Origin: Neorhizobium galegae
GTDB lineage: Bacteria > Pseudomonadota > Alphaproteobacteria > Rhizobiales > Rhizobiaceae
Direction of reading: 5' to 3'
DNA: 64,000 nt
Assembly: GCF_017877135.1 (NCBI RefSeq)
Contig: NZ_JAGIPH010000002.1
Location: 248,001 to 312,000 of the forward strand
Both the position numbers and the translations under genes were made by a program. This document shows, one piece after another, positions 8,463 to 18,234 of the stretch (the first letter of the stretch is position 1; each line of letters opens with the position of its first letter). A model generated the notes under the pieces. It ran no database searches. It was not told where the DNA came from and saw nothing but the letters and a program-made list of their open reading frames with translations.

Positions 8463-10529
8463 CTATCGCCCCTCGCGCCACCAGAGCGCAGATACCGCCA
8501 GAAGCAGGGCGGCAAGACCGGCAAATCCGGCAAACAGCGGCGTCGTGTCGATGCCGCGCAGCACGGTTTCATCGGTGAGGCGGATCACCATCCGGTCCGG
8601 ATCGTTGATGCGCACGGTGCCGCGCACCGGCAGGATGCCGGGAAGGCTGACGCCCGAGCCGTTCTCCACGCGCGCCACCAGTCCGCGCGTCGCCTGGGCA
8701 TAGGGGGCAAGCGTCGCAGTGGTGGAAATCATTGCCTTGAATTCCGGGGCATCGACGGTTCCGATATGCACAAGCGTCGAGAATGTGCCGTTGCTCACCT
8801 CGAAAAGGCCCGTTTCGTCCATGCGCTTGTCGATGCGGTAAAGGCCGGGACCGGCAGCGGTAAAGGGCACGCTTTCAGTGCGGCCGGACGGGTATTTGAT
8901 CGTGGCGGGGCCCGGATCGTCGCCGATGGTCTGGCGGGTTGCCTCCAGCGTGCGCCCGAGTGCGCGTGCCGTGAGTGCCTCTTCCTCCAGTTCCGGTTCC
9001 TTCATCAGCCAGTGGGCGATGCGTCGGTAGAGCGCCACATGCGGGCCGCCACCCTCGAAGCCGCGCGCCCAGAGCCAGCCCTGGTCGGAGAGCAGCATGG
9101 CCACGCGACCTTCTCCCTGCCGGTTGAGGACGAGAAGCGGTCGGTTGCCATCGCCCTGCATCACGGTTTCGCCCTGCGGCTGCGTCACGTCGATGGTGCG
9201 GAACCAGCGGCCCCAGGCCGGCGGTTCGGCGCTTGCGCCATCAAGGCCGCGGGTGACAGGGTGTTTCTTGCCAAGCTCCGAGAGGCGCGGGAAAAAGGCG
9301 GCGCTATGGACCTCACCGGTCGGTGCTGCCGGCAGCACCGTGGACAGCGGCGTCGAGGCAATGGAATCGGGGCCGGCATGTTCGGGGCCGGCGGCAATCA
9401 GCAATGCGCCGCCCTTTTCCACATATTGCGCGATGTAATCGTAATAGAGGATCGGCAGCACGTTGCGGTGCTGGTAGCGGTCGAAGATGATCAGGTCAAA
9501 ATCGTTGATCTTTTCAACGAACAGCTCGCGCGTCGGAAAGGCGATGAGCGACAGCTCGTTGATCGGCGTGCCGTCCTGCTTTTCCGGCGGACGCAGAATG
9601 GTGAAATGCACGAGATCGACCGAGGCGTCGGATTTCAAGAGATTGCGCCAGGCCCGTTCGCCGGCATGCGGCTCGCCGGACACCAGCAGCACGCGCAGGT
9701 TCTGGCGGATGCCGTCGATCACATGGACGGCGCGATTGTTGGCGGTGGTCACTTCGCCGGGAAGTTCGGCGACGGAGAACTCCATGACATTGTTGCCGCC
9801 GCGCGGCACAGTGAAGCGGAAGGGAATGGGCGTGCCGGGGGTGGCCTGAAGCGTGGCGATGACCTCGCCGTTCATGCGCACCGTCACCGGCGCGGTCCCG
9901 CTTTGCGTGCGCCCGTCATCGAAGACGCGCAGCGTCATGTCCTGTTCTTCGCCGACAATGCCGAAGCGCGGCGCACGAACCACTTCCACCCGCCGGTCGA
10001 ATTCATCGGCGCGGCCGGTGATCAGGCCGTGGATCGGGGCATTGAAGCCGAGATCGGCGTTCGGCCCCGGCAGGTCATGGATCTGGCCATCGGTGAGGAA
10101 TACGGCTGCTCCGATGCGCGCCGGCGGCACGTCGGAAATGGCCGAGGAGAGGGCGGTGAAGAGCCGCGTCGAAGGCGTGTCGGAAGTTTCGTCATCCTTC
10201 ACCTCGACGATGCGCGTCTCGATCTGCGGGAAGCGCGAGAAGCGGTCGCGCAACTGGGCAAGGGAGGCATCGGTTTGCGCCCGGCGCTGCGGCGTATCCT
10301 GGCTCTGCGACCGGTCGACCAGCACGGGGACGACGGTCGAAAGCGGCTGGCGGTCTTCTTGCGTCAGCGTCGGGTTAGTGAGCGCAAGAAGGAGGGCCGC
10401 AAGGGCCAGGCCGCGCAGCAGCGATCCGCGCAGTCCCCGCCAGAGCGAGATCGCCACGAGGAGGGCGGCGAGCACAGCGAGTGCTGCAAGGGCCGGCGAT
10501 GGCAGGAAGGGAGCAAATTCGAGATTCAT
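8463..10529 (-). CDS. Membrane protein with vWA-like and glutamine-amidotransferase-like domains (Bat operon)
   Basis: A 688-residue protein with two N-terminal membrane helices (about residues 8-28 and 34-50) and one at the C-terminus (about 662-682). Just after the second helix VPVLVDRSQSQD resembles a vWA metal site (DxSxS). Residues about 275-400 (LRVLLVSGEPHAGERAWRNLL, later YVEKGGALLIAAGPEH) resemble the class I glutamine amidotransferase fold seen in BatA-type proteins. It starts 12 bases after the DUF4159 gene with AGGAGG upstream and is the last gene of the moxR-DUF58-DUF4159 operon. The inferred role is in an envelope-associated MoxR/vWA chaperone-like system. Confidence 0.78.
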   Translation of the reverse strand: MNLEFAPFLPSPALAALAVLAALLVAISLWRGLRGSLLRGLALAALLLALTNPTLTQEDRQPLSTVVPVLVDRSQSQDTPQRRAQTDASLAQLRDRFSRFPQIETRIVEVKDDETSDTPSTRLFTALSSAISDVPPARIGAAVFLTDGQIHDLPGPNADLGFNAPIHGLITGRADEFDRRVEVVRAPRFGIVGEEQDMTLRVFDDGRTQSGTAPVTVRMNGEVIATLQATPGTPIPFRFTVPRGGNNVMEFSVAELPGEVTTANNRAVHVIDGIRQNLRVLLVSGEPHAGERAWRNLLKSDASVDLVHFTILRPPEKQDGTPINELSLIAFPTRELFVEKINDFDLIIFDRYQHRNVLPILYYDYIAQYVEKGGALLIAAGPEHAGPDSIASTPLSTVLPAAPTGEVHSAAFFPRLSELGKKHPVTRGLDGASAEPPAWGRWFRTIDVTQPQGETVMQGDGNRPLLVLNRQGEGRVAMLLSDQGWLWARGFEGGGPHVALYRRIAHWLMKEPELEEEALTARALGRTLEATRQTIGDDPGPATIKYPSGRTESVPFTAAGPGLYRIDKRMDETGLFEVSNGTFSTLVHIGTVDAPEFKAMISTTATLAPYAQATRGLVARVENGSGVSLPGILPVRGTVRINDPDRMVIRLTDETVLRGIDTTPLFAGFAGLAALLLAVSALWWREGR

Positions 10530-10541
10530 GGAAAGCGCCTC

Positions 10542-13346
10542 CTACTGGCCCAGCCGTTCGAGGAGTGCCGGCACATGCACCTGATCTGCCTTGTAGTTGC
10601 CGGTCAGCATATACATCATGATGTTGACGCCGGCGCGGTAGGCATATTCGCGCTGCATGTCGTCCGGCGGCACGGTCGGCAGAACCGGTGCGCCATTGGC
10701 GTCGATCGCCCAGGCGCCGGCAAAATCATTTCCGGTGATCAGGAGCGGCGTCACACCATCGCCGGAAGACGAGATCTGGCTGCCGGAATTGCGCGCATCC
10801 TGACGCGCTTCCACCCAGAGCGGGCTTCCCGAATAGCGGCCGGGAAAATTCGTCAGCAGATAGAAGGCGCGCGTCAGCACATGGTTTTCCGGCGTCGGCT
10901 CAAGCGGCGGAATGTCGATATTGGCCAAGATTTCCTGCAGCCGCTGTCCGTTGGCACTTGTGCCACCCTCCAGCGAGGTGAACTGATCGCGCGTGTCGAA
11001 CAGAACCGTGCCGCCATTGCGCATATAGGCGTCGATGCGCGAAATCGCCGCCGCCGTCGGCATCGGGGCGGTCGCCGAGATCGGCCAGTAGATGATCGGG
11101 TAGAAGGACAGCTCGTCCTTCGTGATGTCGAGGCCGACCGGATCGCCAGGCTCGAGCGTCGTGCGATAGGTGAGGAACTGGCTCAACCCTTCGAGCCCCT
11201 GCTCGGAAATGCGATCGACATCGGCTTCGCCGGTGATCACATAGGCAAGGTGGGTCGTGTCCAGCCGCTCCAGCGCCTGCGCATCGCCGGGCTTTGCGTC
11301 CTGCGCCCGGCTTTCGGTCGGAAGACCGGCCAGCGGCAGGAGGGCGAGCAGCAGAGCAGCAGTGATGCCGCGTCCGGCTTTCGCAGGGCGTGAAAATCCG
11401 CCGTTGATGACAAGCACGATCAGGCCATCGATGAGGAGAAGCAGGAAGGCCAGCGTGAAGAGGGCAGGGCGCAGCGATACCGCTTCCCGGCCGATCAGGC
11501 TGTCGCGGGTGATCGTCAGGCCTTCTGCAGAGAGCGAGACCGGATCGAGCCGTGTGCCGGCCGGCAGCAGGTTGACGGCGGTAAAACCATCTTCCGAACC
11601 GTAGAGGCCGGGCGGATGGTCAAGGCTTGCCACCGGCATCTGCCCGGCAGCCACGGTGATCGGCTTTGCCGCGCCGGTCTCGGCCGTCAAAATGCCCGCG
11701 GCGGTCAGCAGGCGGTAAGGGGGAAGCGCGACGCCGGCCTCGCTACCGCTCGTCGCGGCCTGTGCCCCGCCAGCGCGGGCCGTCTGCACCAGACGGCGCA
11801 GCATTTCGACGAAATTGCCCGATAGCGGCAGGTTGGACCAGGTCGCCTCGGCGCTCACATGGAAGAGCACGATGCGGCCGGCTTCCACCTGGCGGGTCGT
11901 GACCAGCGGCGTGCCATCGGCAAGGCTTGCCCAGGTACGCTCGGCCAGATCCGGCGTCGGTTCGGCCAGAACCTGGCGGTTCACCCGCACATCTTCGGCG
12001 GGCGGCATGCCGGCAAAGGGGCCGAAGGTCGGGAAATCCGCCAGCGGCTGCGGCTCTGCCCAGGAGAGGGCGCCACCGAGTGCCCGTTCGCCGCGGCGCA
12101 GGATCACCGGCACCAGCGGGTCGTCGGTGGGGGCTGCGGCAAGCCGGGGGCCGGCAAAGCGGATCAGCAGGCCGCCGCGGGCGATCCACTGCTGCAGCGG
12201 CGCATAGGTATCGGCCGGCAGGCGGCCGATATCGGCCATGATGATGGCAGAGGGGTTGCCGGCCAGGATCTCCGGCAGTGCCGCCGACAGATCGGCGCCA
12301 CGCGGCTCGATGATATCGGCATAGGGTTGCAGCGCGCGGCTGATATAGTAGAGCGGCAGAAGCAGCGGCTGCAGGTCATTGCCGCCGTCGCCGGACAAAA
12401 GCGCCACGCGGCGGCGTTTGAAGCCGTCGTCCAGAAGGTGCGTGGCGCCGGCCGTCGCCTTGTTTTCGATCGTGATGCGGGCAAAGTCGTTGCGCAGCTC
12501 GAAGGGCGCAGGCAGGGCGGCACTTGCGGTGGCAGCCCCTGCCGCAAAGTCGATGTCGGTCGTGGCAAGCGAACGGCCCTGCTGGTCAAGCGCATTGATG
12601 CGATAGCGCGCCGGTGCGTCGCGGGTCAGGCGGGCGGCGGTAACGGCCATGGCATTTGCGGTGTTGCTGACATCGGTCAGTGCCACGGCCCCCTCGCCAT
12701 CGCCTTCGATCAGCCGGACGTCTGCGGGCGACAGGCTTGAAATATCGGCCATCATGTCGCCGTCTTCGGGCGTGGAAACACCATCGGCGAGGAATGCGAC
12801 GGTGCCGGGACGGGTGCCGTTCAGCGCCTCCACCACCGCTTCGGCAGCACTTGCGCGCAACGGAACCTGCGGGCGGGGCTGGGCGGCGGCGAGCTTTTCG
12901 CGGGCAGCGGCGGCACTTCCCGGCACGGCATCATGGGTGGGATCGGCGGTCAGGACGAGCGAGACCGGCAGATCCGCCCGCTCGGCATCGCCGATCAGCA
13001 TGTCGGCGGTTTCCACCCGCCTTTGCCAGTCGCCTGCCGTCGACCAGCTGTTGTCGATCAGGAGCACGAGCGGCCCCTGGCTGGACAGGGTGCCACTGCG
13101 CGGATTGAGCACCGGATCGGCAATCGCGAAAATGATGGCGGCCGCCATCAGCATGCGCAGGAGCGTCAGCCACCACGGGCTTTTCGAGGGCGTTTCCTCG
13201 CGCTTGAGAACCGTGGCGAGGATGGCGAGCGGCGGAAACACTTCCTGTTTCGGACGCGGCGGCGTCAGCCGCAGAAGCCACCAGATGGCCGGCAGAACGA
13301 TGAGCGCAGACAGGATGACCGGTGTTGCAAAGGCAAAGGACCCCAT
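10542..13346 (-). CDS. BatA/vWA-type membrane protein with C-terminal DUF4159
   Basis: A 934-residue protein. It begins with the BatA N-terminal double helix (residues 8-25 and about 60-77, with PPRPKQEVFPPL between). A vWA-like region follows (LVLLIDNSWSTAGDWQ), then an amidotransferase-like section and a helix at about 645-665 (LFTLAFLLLLIDGLIVLVI). The C-terminal 200 residues match DUF4159 (TYRTTLEPGDPVGLDI, then RNGGTVLFDTRDQFTS). Its ATG overlaps the DUF58 stop by one base (TGATG). In rhizobia this protein accompanies MoxR and DUF58 proteins; the biochemical role is not established. Confidence 0.85.
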   Translation of the reverse strand: MGSFAFATPVILSALIVLPAIWWLLRLTPPRPKQEVFPPLAILATVLKREETPSKSPWWLTLLRMLMAAAIIFAIADPVLNPRSGTLSSQGPLVLLIDNSWSTAGDWQRRVETADMLIGDAERADLPVSLVLTADPTHDAVPGSAAAAREKLAAAQPRPQVPLRASAAEAVVEALNGTRPGTVAFLADGVSTPEDGDMMADISSLSPADVRLIEGDGEGAVALTDVSNTANAMAVTAARLTRDAPARYRINALDQQGRSLATTDIDFAAGAATASAALPAPFELRNDFARITIENKATAGATHLLDDGFKRRRVALLSGDGGNDLQPLLLPLYYISRALQPYADIIEPRGADLSAALPEILAGNPSAIIMADIGRLPADTYAPLQQWIARGGLLIRFAGPRLAAAPTDDPLVPVILRRGERALGGALSWAEPQPLADFPTFGPFAGMPPAEDVRVNRQVLAEPTPDLAERTWASLADGTPLVTTRQVEAGRIVLFHVSAEATWSNLPLSGNFVEMLRRLVQTARAGGAQAATSGSEAGVALPPYRLLTAAGILTAETGAAKPITVAAGQMPVASLDHPPGLYGSEDGFTAVNLLPAGTRLDPVSLSAEGLTITRDSLIGREAVSLRPALFTLAFLLLLIDGLIVLVINGGFSRPAKAGRGITAALLLALLPLAGLPTESRAQDAKPGDAQALERLDTTHLAYVITGEADVDRISEQGLEGLSQFLTYRTTLEPGDPVGLDITKDELSFYPIIYWPISATAPMPTAAAISRIDAYMRNGGTVLFDTRDQFTSLEGGTSANGQRLQEILANIDIPPLEPTPENHVLTRAFYLLTNFPGRYSGSPLWVEARQDARNSGSQISSSGDGVTPLLITGNDFAGAWAIDANGAPVLPTVPPDDMQREYAYRAGVNIMMYMLTGNYKADQVHVPALLERLGQ

Positions 13347-14260
13347 CAGCGCGCTCCTGCAAGGCGCGGCGGGTTGCCGGAGAGATAGCCGTGCACCGCG
13401 GCCAGTGCCTCCGATGCCAAGTGATCGGTGCGGTGGAAGACGAAACTCCAGCCAAGCCGGCGCAGCGACTGGCCAAGATATTCACGCCGCGCCAGATAGG
13501 CCCGCTGGTAATCCTCGCGCAGCATTTCGGCACGGCCCGACACCAGCCTCTCGCCAGTTTCCGGATCGGTAAATTCGGTGCGCCCGCTATAGGGAAAGGT
13601 CTCTTCTGCCGGATCGGCGATTTCCACCACATGGCCGCGCAGGTTGCGGCGCGACAAAGGCGTGATGCGCTCCATGATGCGGTCGGCATCATCGAGAAAA
13701 TCGCCGATCAGCACGATGTCGCTGGCGCCGCGGATCATGCCCGTATCCGGCAGTCCTTCGGCAAGCGGTGCATGCATGATGGCGGTTGCCAGCCGCTCGG
13801 CGGCGTTGCGAGCCGAAATTGGTTCCATCACGCCCGGGCAGCCGATGCGCTCTCCGGACCGGGCGAGGATTTCGGCCAGCGCCAGCATCAGCACCAGCGC
13901 CCGGCTTTCCTTGGAGACGGTGCCGAGCGTCGACTTGTACATCATCGATGGCGACACGTCGGCCCAGAGCCAGACGGTGTGGGCAGCCTCCCATTCGAGA
14001 TCGCGCACATAGGTATGGTCGTCGCGGGCAGAACGGCGCCAGTCGATCCGCGCCAGGCTCTCGCCTTCGCTATAGGGGCGGAACTGCCAGAAATTTTCGC
14101 CGATGCCGCGCTTGCGCCGGCCGTGCCAGCCGGCAATCACCGTGTTGGCGATGCGGCGGGCTTCGACCATGCAATCCGGAACGAGGGCCGCGCGTTGTCT
14201 TGCGCGGGCAAGCACGTCATTGCCTGGGGTCTGCGGAACGATCTGGCCTATGGATGCCAC
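13346..14260 (-). CDS. DUF58 domain protein (Bat/MoxR operon)
   Basis: A 304-residue soluble protein. The DUF58 signature is clear: GENFWQFRPYSEGESLARID then WRRSARDDHTYVRDLEWE at about residues 53-90, followed by a vWA-like core (VWLWADVSPSMMY). DUF58 proteins are partners of MoxR ATPases in operons linked to stress tolerance or assembly of cell-surface functions. The start is a GTG at 14260 with AGCAGG upstream. The stop overlaps the next gene by one base, showing tight coupling. Confidence 0.88.
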   Translation of the reverse strand: MASIGQIVPQTPGNDVLARARQRAALVPDCMVEARRIANTVIAGWHGRRKRGIGENFWQFRPYSEGESLARIDWRRSARDDHTYVRDLEWEAAHTVWLWADVSPSMMYKSTLGTVSKESRALVLMLALAEILARSGERIGCPGVMEPISARNAAERLATAIMHAPLAEGLPDTGMIRGASDIVLIGDFLDDADRIMERITPLSRRNLRGHVVEIADPAEETFPYSGRTEFTDPETGERLVSGRAEMLREDYQRAYLARREYLGQSLRRLGWSFVFHRTDHLASEALAAVHGYLSGNPPRLAGAR

Positions 14261-14322
14261 GCCTGCTGATTACCTTGCTTGCGGCCACTGACGTGGCTCC
14301 GTTTATGTCTTGCGGCGGCCGG

Positions 14323-15336
14323 TCAGCCACGCGCCTGCTTGACAAGCCCGTCGATCACGTCGCGCACCGACATGCCTTCGGCGCGCGCGGAAAACGTCAG
14401 CGCCATGCGGTGCTGCAGCACTGGTTCGGCCAGCGCATGAACATCGTCGAGCGAGGGGGAAAGACGCCCCTCGTAAAGCGCACGGGCGCGGGCGCAGAGC
14501 ATCAGCGCCTGGCCGGCGCGGGGACCTGGGCCCCAGGCGACATGACGGTCGGTCATCGTGTTGCCCTGGCCCGGACGGGCCGAGCGCACAAGCGACAGGA
14601 TGGCATCCACGACCTTGTCGCTCACCGGCATCTGACGAATGAGCGACTGGATGTCCTTGAGGCGCTGAGCGTCGATGACGGCGCGGGCCTTTGCTTCCGA
14701 GGTGCCGGTCGTGTCGAGCAGGATCTGGCGCTCGGCGGCAAGCTCCGGATAGAGCACGTCCACCTGCAGCAGAAAGCGGTCGAGCTGGGCTTCCGGCAAC
14801 GGATAGGTGCCTTCCTGCTCCAGCGGGTTCTGGGTCGCCAGCACGTGGAAGGGCGCCGGCAGGTCGTAGCGCTGTCCGGCCACCGTGATGTGATATTCCT
14901 GCATGGCCTGCAGAAGGGCCGACTGCGTGCGCGGGCTTGCGCGGTTGATCTCGTCGGCCATCAGCAATTGCGCAAAGACCGGGCCCTTGACGAAGCGGAA
15001 GGAGCGGCGGCCGTTCTCGTCCTGGTCCATCACTTCTGTGCCGAGAATATCGGACGGCATCAGGTCCGGCGTGAACTGGATGCGGTTGGCATCGAGCCCC
15101 AACACGGTGCCGAGCGTCGTCACGAGCTTGGTCTTGGCAAGGCCCGGAACGCCGACGAGAAGCGCATGGCCGCCCGACAGCACGGCAACAAGCGTGTTTT
15201 CCACCACCTGTTCCTGGCCGAAGATCACCTTCGACACTTCGGTGCGCACGGCGGCAATATCGGAAAGCGCCTGTTCGGCGGCAGCGACGATTGCCTTCTC
15301 ATCGAGCGGAGTATCGGTGGAAGTCATCACGCCCAT
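14323..15336 (-). CDS. MoxR-family AAA+ ATPase
   Basis: A 337-residue ATPase. Walker A is GVPGLAKT at residues 62-69, Walker B is LLMADEINRASP, and QNPLEQEGTYPLPEAQLDRF is the characteristic MoxR stretch leading to sensor elements. MoxR proteins act as ATP-driven chaperones with vWA and DUF58 partners. The ATG at 15336 has GGAG six bases upstream; an ATG at 15348 is in frame but less well placed. It is the first gene of the four-gene operon running down to 8463, and is divergent from the DUF1285 gene. Confidence 0.93.
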   Translation of the reverse strand: MGVMTSTDTPLDEKAIVAAAEQALSDIAAVRTEVSKVIFGQEQVVENTLVAVLSGGHALLVGVPGLAKTKLVTTLGTVLGLDANRIQFTPDLMPSDILGTEVMDQDENGRRSFRFVKGPVFAQLLMADEINRASPRTQSALLQAMQEYHITVAGQRYDLPAPFHVLATQNPLEQEGTYPLPEAQLDRFLLQVDVLYPELAAERQILLDTTGTSEAKARAVIDAQRLKDIQSLIRQMPVSDKVVDAILSLVRSARPGQGNTMTDRHVAWGPGPRAGQALMLCARARALYEGRLSPSLDDVHALAEPVLQHRMALTFSARAEGMSVRDVIDGLVKQARG

Positions 15337-15493
15337 GTCGGTCTCCATCAGGCTCGGGTCCGGCGTCCTGCCGGCATGGTCGAATCGCGTCTTGTTCAGC
15401 GAGCAGTCCGTTCACTCCAACTTATTCGCGTGGCGGCGGCTGACAAGAACGTTATGAATGACTATCTCGTGACACGACCCATAAACCGGAACC

Positions 15494-16141
15494 ATGACTG
15501 AAATTATGGCAGCTGAGACGATTCATACCGCAAGGGATGCGGACGGACTGGCGGCCCTGATTGCGCGTGCCGCCGAAGAGGCGGGACGCCGCAGCGATGG
15601 CAGCGCACGCGGTCTGCCGCCCGTCGAACGCTGGAATCCACCCTTTTGCGGCGATATCGACATGGAAATCCGCGCCGACGGCCGCTGGTTCTACATGGGA
15701 ACGCCGATCGGCCGCCCGGCGCTGGTGCGGCTGTTTTCCACCGTTCTGCGCAAGGATGAGGATGGGCACACCTATCTCGTCACGCCTGTGGAAAAAGTTA
15801 GGATCAAGGTCGAGGATGCGCATTTCCTTGGCGTCGAGATGACGGCGGGCGAGCGCGACGGCGGGCCGGTGCTGACCTTGCGCACCAATGTCGGCGATGT
15901 GGTGGAGGTCGGCAGCGAGCATCGCTTGCGCTTCCTCATCGAAGGCGAACACCGCCAGCTGAAGCCCTATGTTCTGGTGCGCGGGCGGCTGGATGCACTC
16001 TTGTCCCGCGCGGTCATGTACGAACTCATCGAGCGCGGAGAGGTGATCGATGTGGAGGGCGTGCCGATGTTTGCCCTGCGGTCCGGCGGCGCGATTTTTC
16101 CCGTGATGCCCGCCGATGAACTGGACCAGCTGTCGCAATGA
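15494..16141 (+). CDS. DUF1285 domain protein
   Basis: A 215-residue protein matching DUF1285: WNPPFCGDIDMEIRADGRWF, YMGTPIGRPALVRLFSTVLR and YLVTPVEKVRIKVED are family hallmarks. The function is unknown; the family is thought to have a beta-rich fold and a cytoplasmic location. Its stop overlaps the ATG of the NUDIX gene by four bases (ATGA), and this pairing with the NUDIX and CCA-transferase genes recurs in Rhizobiales. An alternative ATG lies four codons downstream. Confidence 0.88.
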   Translation: MTEIMAAETIHTARDADGLAALIARAAEEAGRRSDGSARGLPPVERWNPPFCGDIDMEIRADGRWFYMGTPIGRPALVRLFSTVLRKDEDGHTYLVTPVEKVRIKVEDAHFLGVEMTAGERDGGPVLTLRTNVGDVVEVGSEHRLRFLIEGEHRQLKPYVLVRGRLDALLSRAVMYELIERGEVIDVEGVPMFALRSGGAIFPVMPADELDQLSQ

Positions 16142-16800
16142 GCAACCTGTCGATGCATCCGGCCCTCGCCAATCCGGCCTTCTATTCGGCCGCGGAATTT
16201 CGGCGGCGTGCGCAAAGCCAGAGCGGCAGCCCGATCGAGACGGCCGCGCGCGAGCATGGCGACCACCTGCTGAACCCCGATATCATCACGCATCTGGAAG
16301 GCATCACGCTGAAGGATGCGGCCGTGCTGGTGCCTGTCGTCAACGATCCCGAAGGCGCGCGCGTGATCCTGACGAAGCGCACGGCAACGCTGCGCAAGCA
16401 TTCCGGCCAGATCGCCTTTCCCGGCGGTGCCGTCGATCCGGATGATGCAAGCGTCGAGGCGGCAGCCCTTCGCGAGGCGGAAGAGGAGATCGGGCTGTCC
16501 CGTACCTTCGTCGAACCCGTCGGCCGCCTGCCGGATTATTTCGCCGCAACCGGCTTTCGCATCACGCCAGTGCTGTCGGTGGTGGAGCGCGGCTTCCAGC
16601 TGACACCAAACCCGACGGAAGTGGACCGCGTGTTCGAGGTGCCGCTTGCCTTCCTGATGGACCCGGCCAACCACAATCGCGGCAGCCGGGAATGGAACGG
16701 CACGCTTCGTCACTTTTATGAAATGCCCTATGGCGAGTGGAATATCTGGGGGATTACCGCCGGTATTCTGCGCACGCTCTATGAAAGGTTATACGCATGA
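16138..16800 (+). CDS. CoA pyrophosphatase-type NUDIX hydrolase
   Basis: A 220-residue protein with the UPF0035/NudL signature LTKRTATLRKHSGQIAFPGG running into the NUDIX box (GGAVDPDDASVEAAALREAE, then EEIGL). Members of this group cleave CoA and acyl-CoA to phosphopantetheine and 3',5'-ADP. The ATG at 16138 overlaps the DUF1285 stop, and its own stop overlaps the CCA-transferase start (ATGA), so all three genes are translationally coupled. The assignment to CoA rather than another nucleotide rests on the UPF0035 motif. Confidence 0.9.
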   Translation: MSNLSMHPALANPAFYSAAEFRRRAQSQSGSPIETAAREHGDHLLNPDIITHLEGITLKDAAVLVPVVNDPEGARVILTKRTATLRKHSGQIAFPGGAVDPDDASVEAAALREAEEEIGLSRTFVEPVGRLPDYFAATGFRITPVLSVVERGFQLTPNPTEVDRVFEVPLAFLMDPANHNRGSREWNGTLRHFYEMPYGEWNIWGITAGILRTLYERLYA

Positions 16801-18089
16801 CGACCGCGTCCGGAGGTGGGCCCGAGGCCGCACATCTTGCCGATGCCGGCTGGCTTTCTGCCGCCCCCGTGCAGCGCGTGTTTTCCCTGCTGAACGCCGA
16901 CGGCGGCGAGGGGCGCGTGGTGGGCGGCGCCGTGCGCAACGCGCTGATGGGCATGGCGATCAGCGATCTCGATTTCGCCACGACGCTTTTGCCGCAGGTG
17001 GTGATGGAGCGGGCGAAGGCGGCCGGCATCAAGGCGGTGCCAACCGGCATCGCCCATGGCACGGTCACGCTCGTCATCGACGGCCAGCCCTTCGAGGTGA
17101 CGACGCTGCGCCGCGACATCGCAACCGATGGGCGCCACGCCGAGGTCGCCTTCGGCACCGACTGGCAGGCCGATGCGATGCGGCGCGATTTCACCATCAA
17201 CGCCCTTTACGTAACGCAGCAAGGCCAGGTCATCGATCTGATCAACGGTCTGGCGGATATCGACAGTCGCACGCTGCGCTTCATCGGCGATGCGGCGACC
17301 CGCATTGCCGAGGATTACCTGCGGGTGCTGCGCTTCTTCCGCTTCTTTGCCATCTACGGCTCGGGCCGGCCGGATGCGGAAGGATTGCGCGCCGTCGCCA
17401 AGGCCAAGGACAGACTGGGCGGCCTTTCGGCGGAGCGGGTTTGGGCGGAGATGAAAAAGCTTCTGTCGGCTCCCGATCCGTCGCGGGCGCTTTTGTGGAT
17501 GCGCACCACCGGTGTGCTGGGCGCCGTCCTGCCGGAAAGTGAGAAATGGGGCATTGATGCCATTCACGGACTGGTGGCGGCCGAGCAGTCGCTGGGCTGG
17601 GAACCGGATGCGCTTCTTCGCCTTGCCGCTATCATTCCGCCCGATGCGGTGCGGCTGAAGGCCCTGGCTGCGCGCTGGCGATTGTCGAACGCAGAGGCGC
17701 AGCGGCTGGTGAACTGGGGGCAGTCGCCGGTGCCTTCCGTCGAGCTTGCCGAGACGGCTCTCGACCGGCTGCTCTACCGCAACGGCAAGGACGGGCTTCT
17801 GATGCGGCTGAAACTGGCACTTGCCAGCGCCCGCCATGCCGCACAGTCCAATGACGCCGACATGGTGAAGGCCGCCCGCTGGTCTGCGCTTCTGAAGCGC
17901 GCGGAAAAATTCTCAAAGCCGAAGTTCCCGCTGAACGGGGCGGATGCCATGGCGCTTGGCGTGCCGGCCGGCCCCCGCATCGGAAAACTCCTTCAGGAAC
18001 TCGAAACGCTCTGGGTCGACGGCAATTTTGCGATGGACCGGGCAGCACTTGCCGCCCGGCTCAAAGAGACGATCGACGCCGGTCTCTGA
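16797..18089 (+). CDS. cca: CCA tRNA nucleotidyltransferase
   Basis: A 430-residue class II nucleotidyltransferase that adds or repairs the 3' CCA end of tRNAs. Motifs seen are RVVGGAVRNALMG, the catalytic DLDFATTL, RRDFTINALYV and EDYLRVLRFFRFFAIYG, followed by the helical body and tail domains. The C-terminal region is the longer alphaproteobacterial form. It is the third gene of the coupled DUF1285-NUDIX-cca operon, its ATG overlapping the previous stop. Full-length CCA-adding activity rather than A-adding only is likely, because no second partner gene is seen here. Confidence 0.93.
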   Translation: MTTASGGGPEAAHLADAGWLSAAPVQRVFSLLNADGGEGRVVGGAVRNALMGMAISDLDFATTLLPQVVMERAKAAGIKAVPTGIAHGTVTLVIDGQPFEVTTLRRDIATDGRHAEVAFGTDWQADAMRRDFTINALYVTQQGQVIDLINGLADIDSRTLRFIGDAATRIAEDYLRVLRFFRFFAIYGSGRPDAEGLRAVAKAKDRLGGLSAERVWAEMKKLLSAPDPSRALLWMRTTGVLGAVLPESEKWGIDAIHGLVAAEQSLGWEPDALLRLAAIIPPDAVRLKALAARWRLSNAEAQRLVNWGQSPVPSVELAETALDRLLYRNGKDGLLMRLKLALASARHAAQSNDADMVKAARWSALLKRAEKFSKPKFPLNGADAMALGVPAGPRIGKLLQELETLWVDGNFAMDRAALAARLKETIDAGL

Positions 18090-18234
18090 CGAACAGGTCG
18101 TGCCGCTTGGGTACTGTTATGATCCATTTCTGGCGGGCGCTCCTTGCGTCCGCCACTCGACCATCGCCTGACACGCATGTGCATTGATCGGTCAGGCCCG
18201 CTTGCGGGCAGATCCGCCTCCAACACAAGGCCGT

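Noticed and set aside
8766..11393. 875-codon plus-strand frame opposite the Bat-operon membrane proteins
   Set aside because: Arg/His/Gly-rich product without domains; it mirrors the codon structure of two well-supported genes on the other strand.
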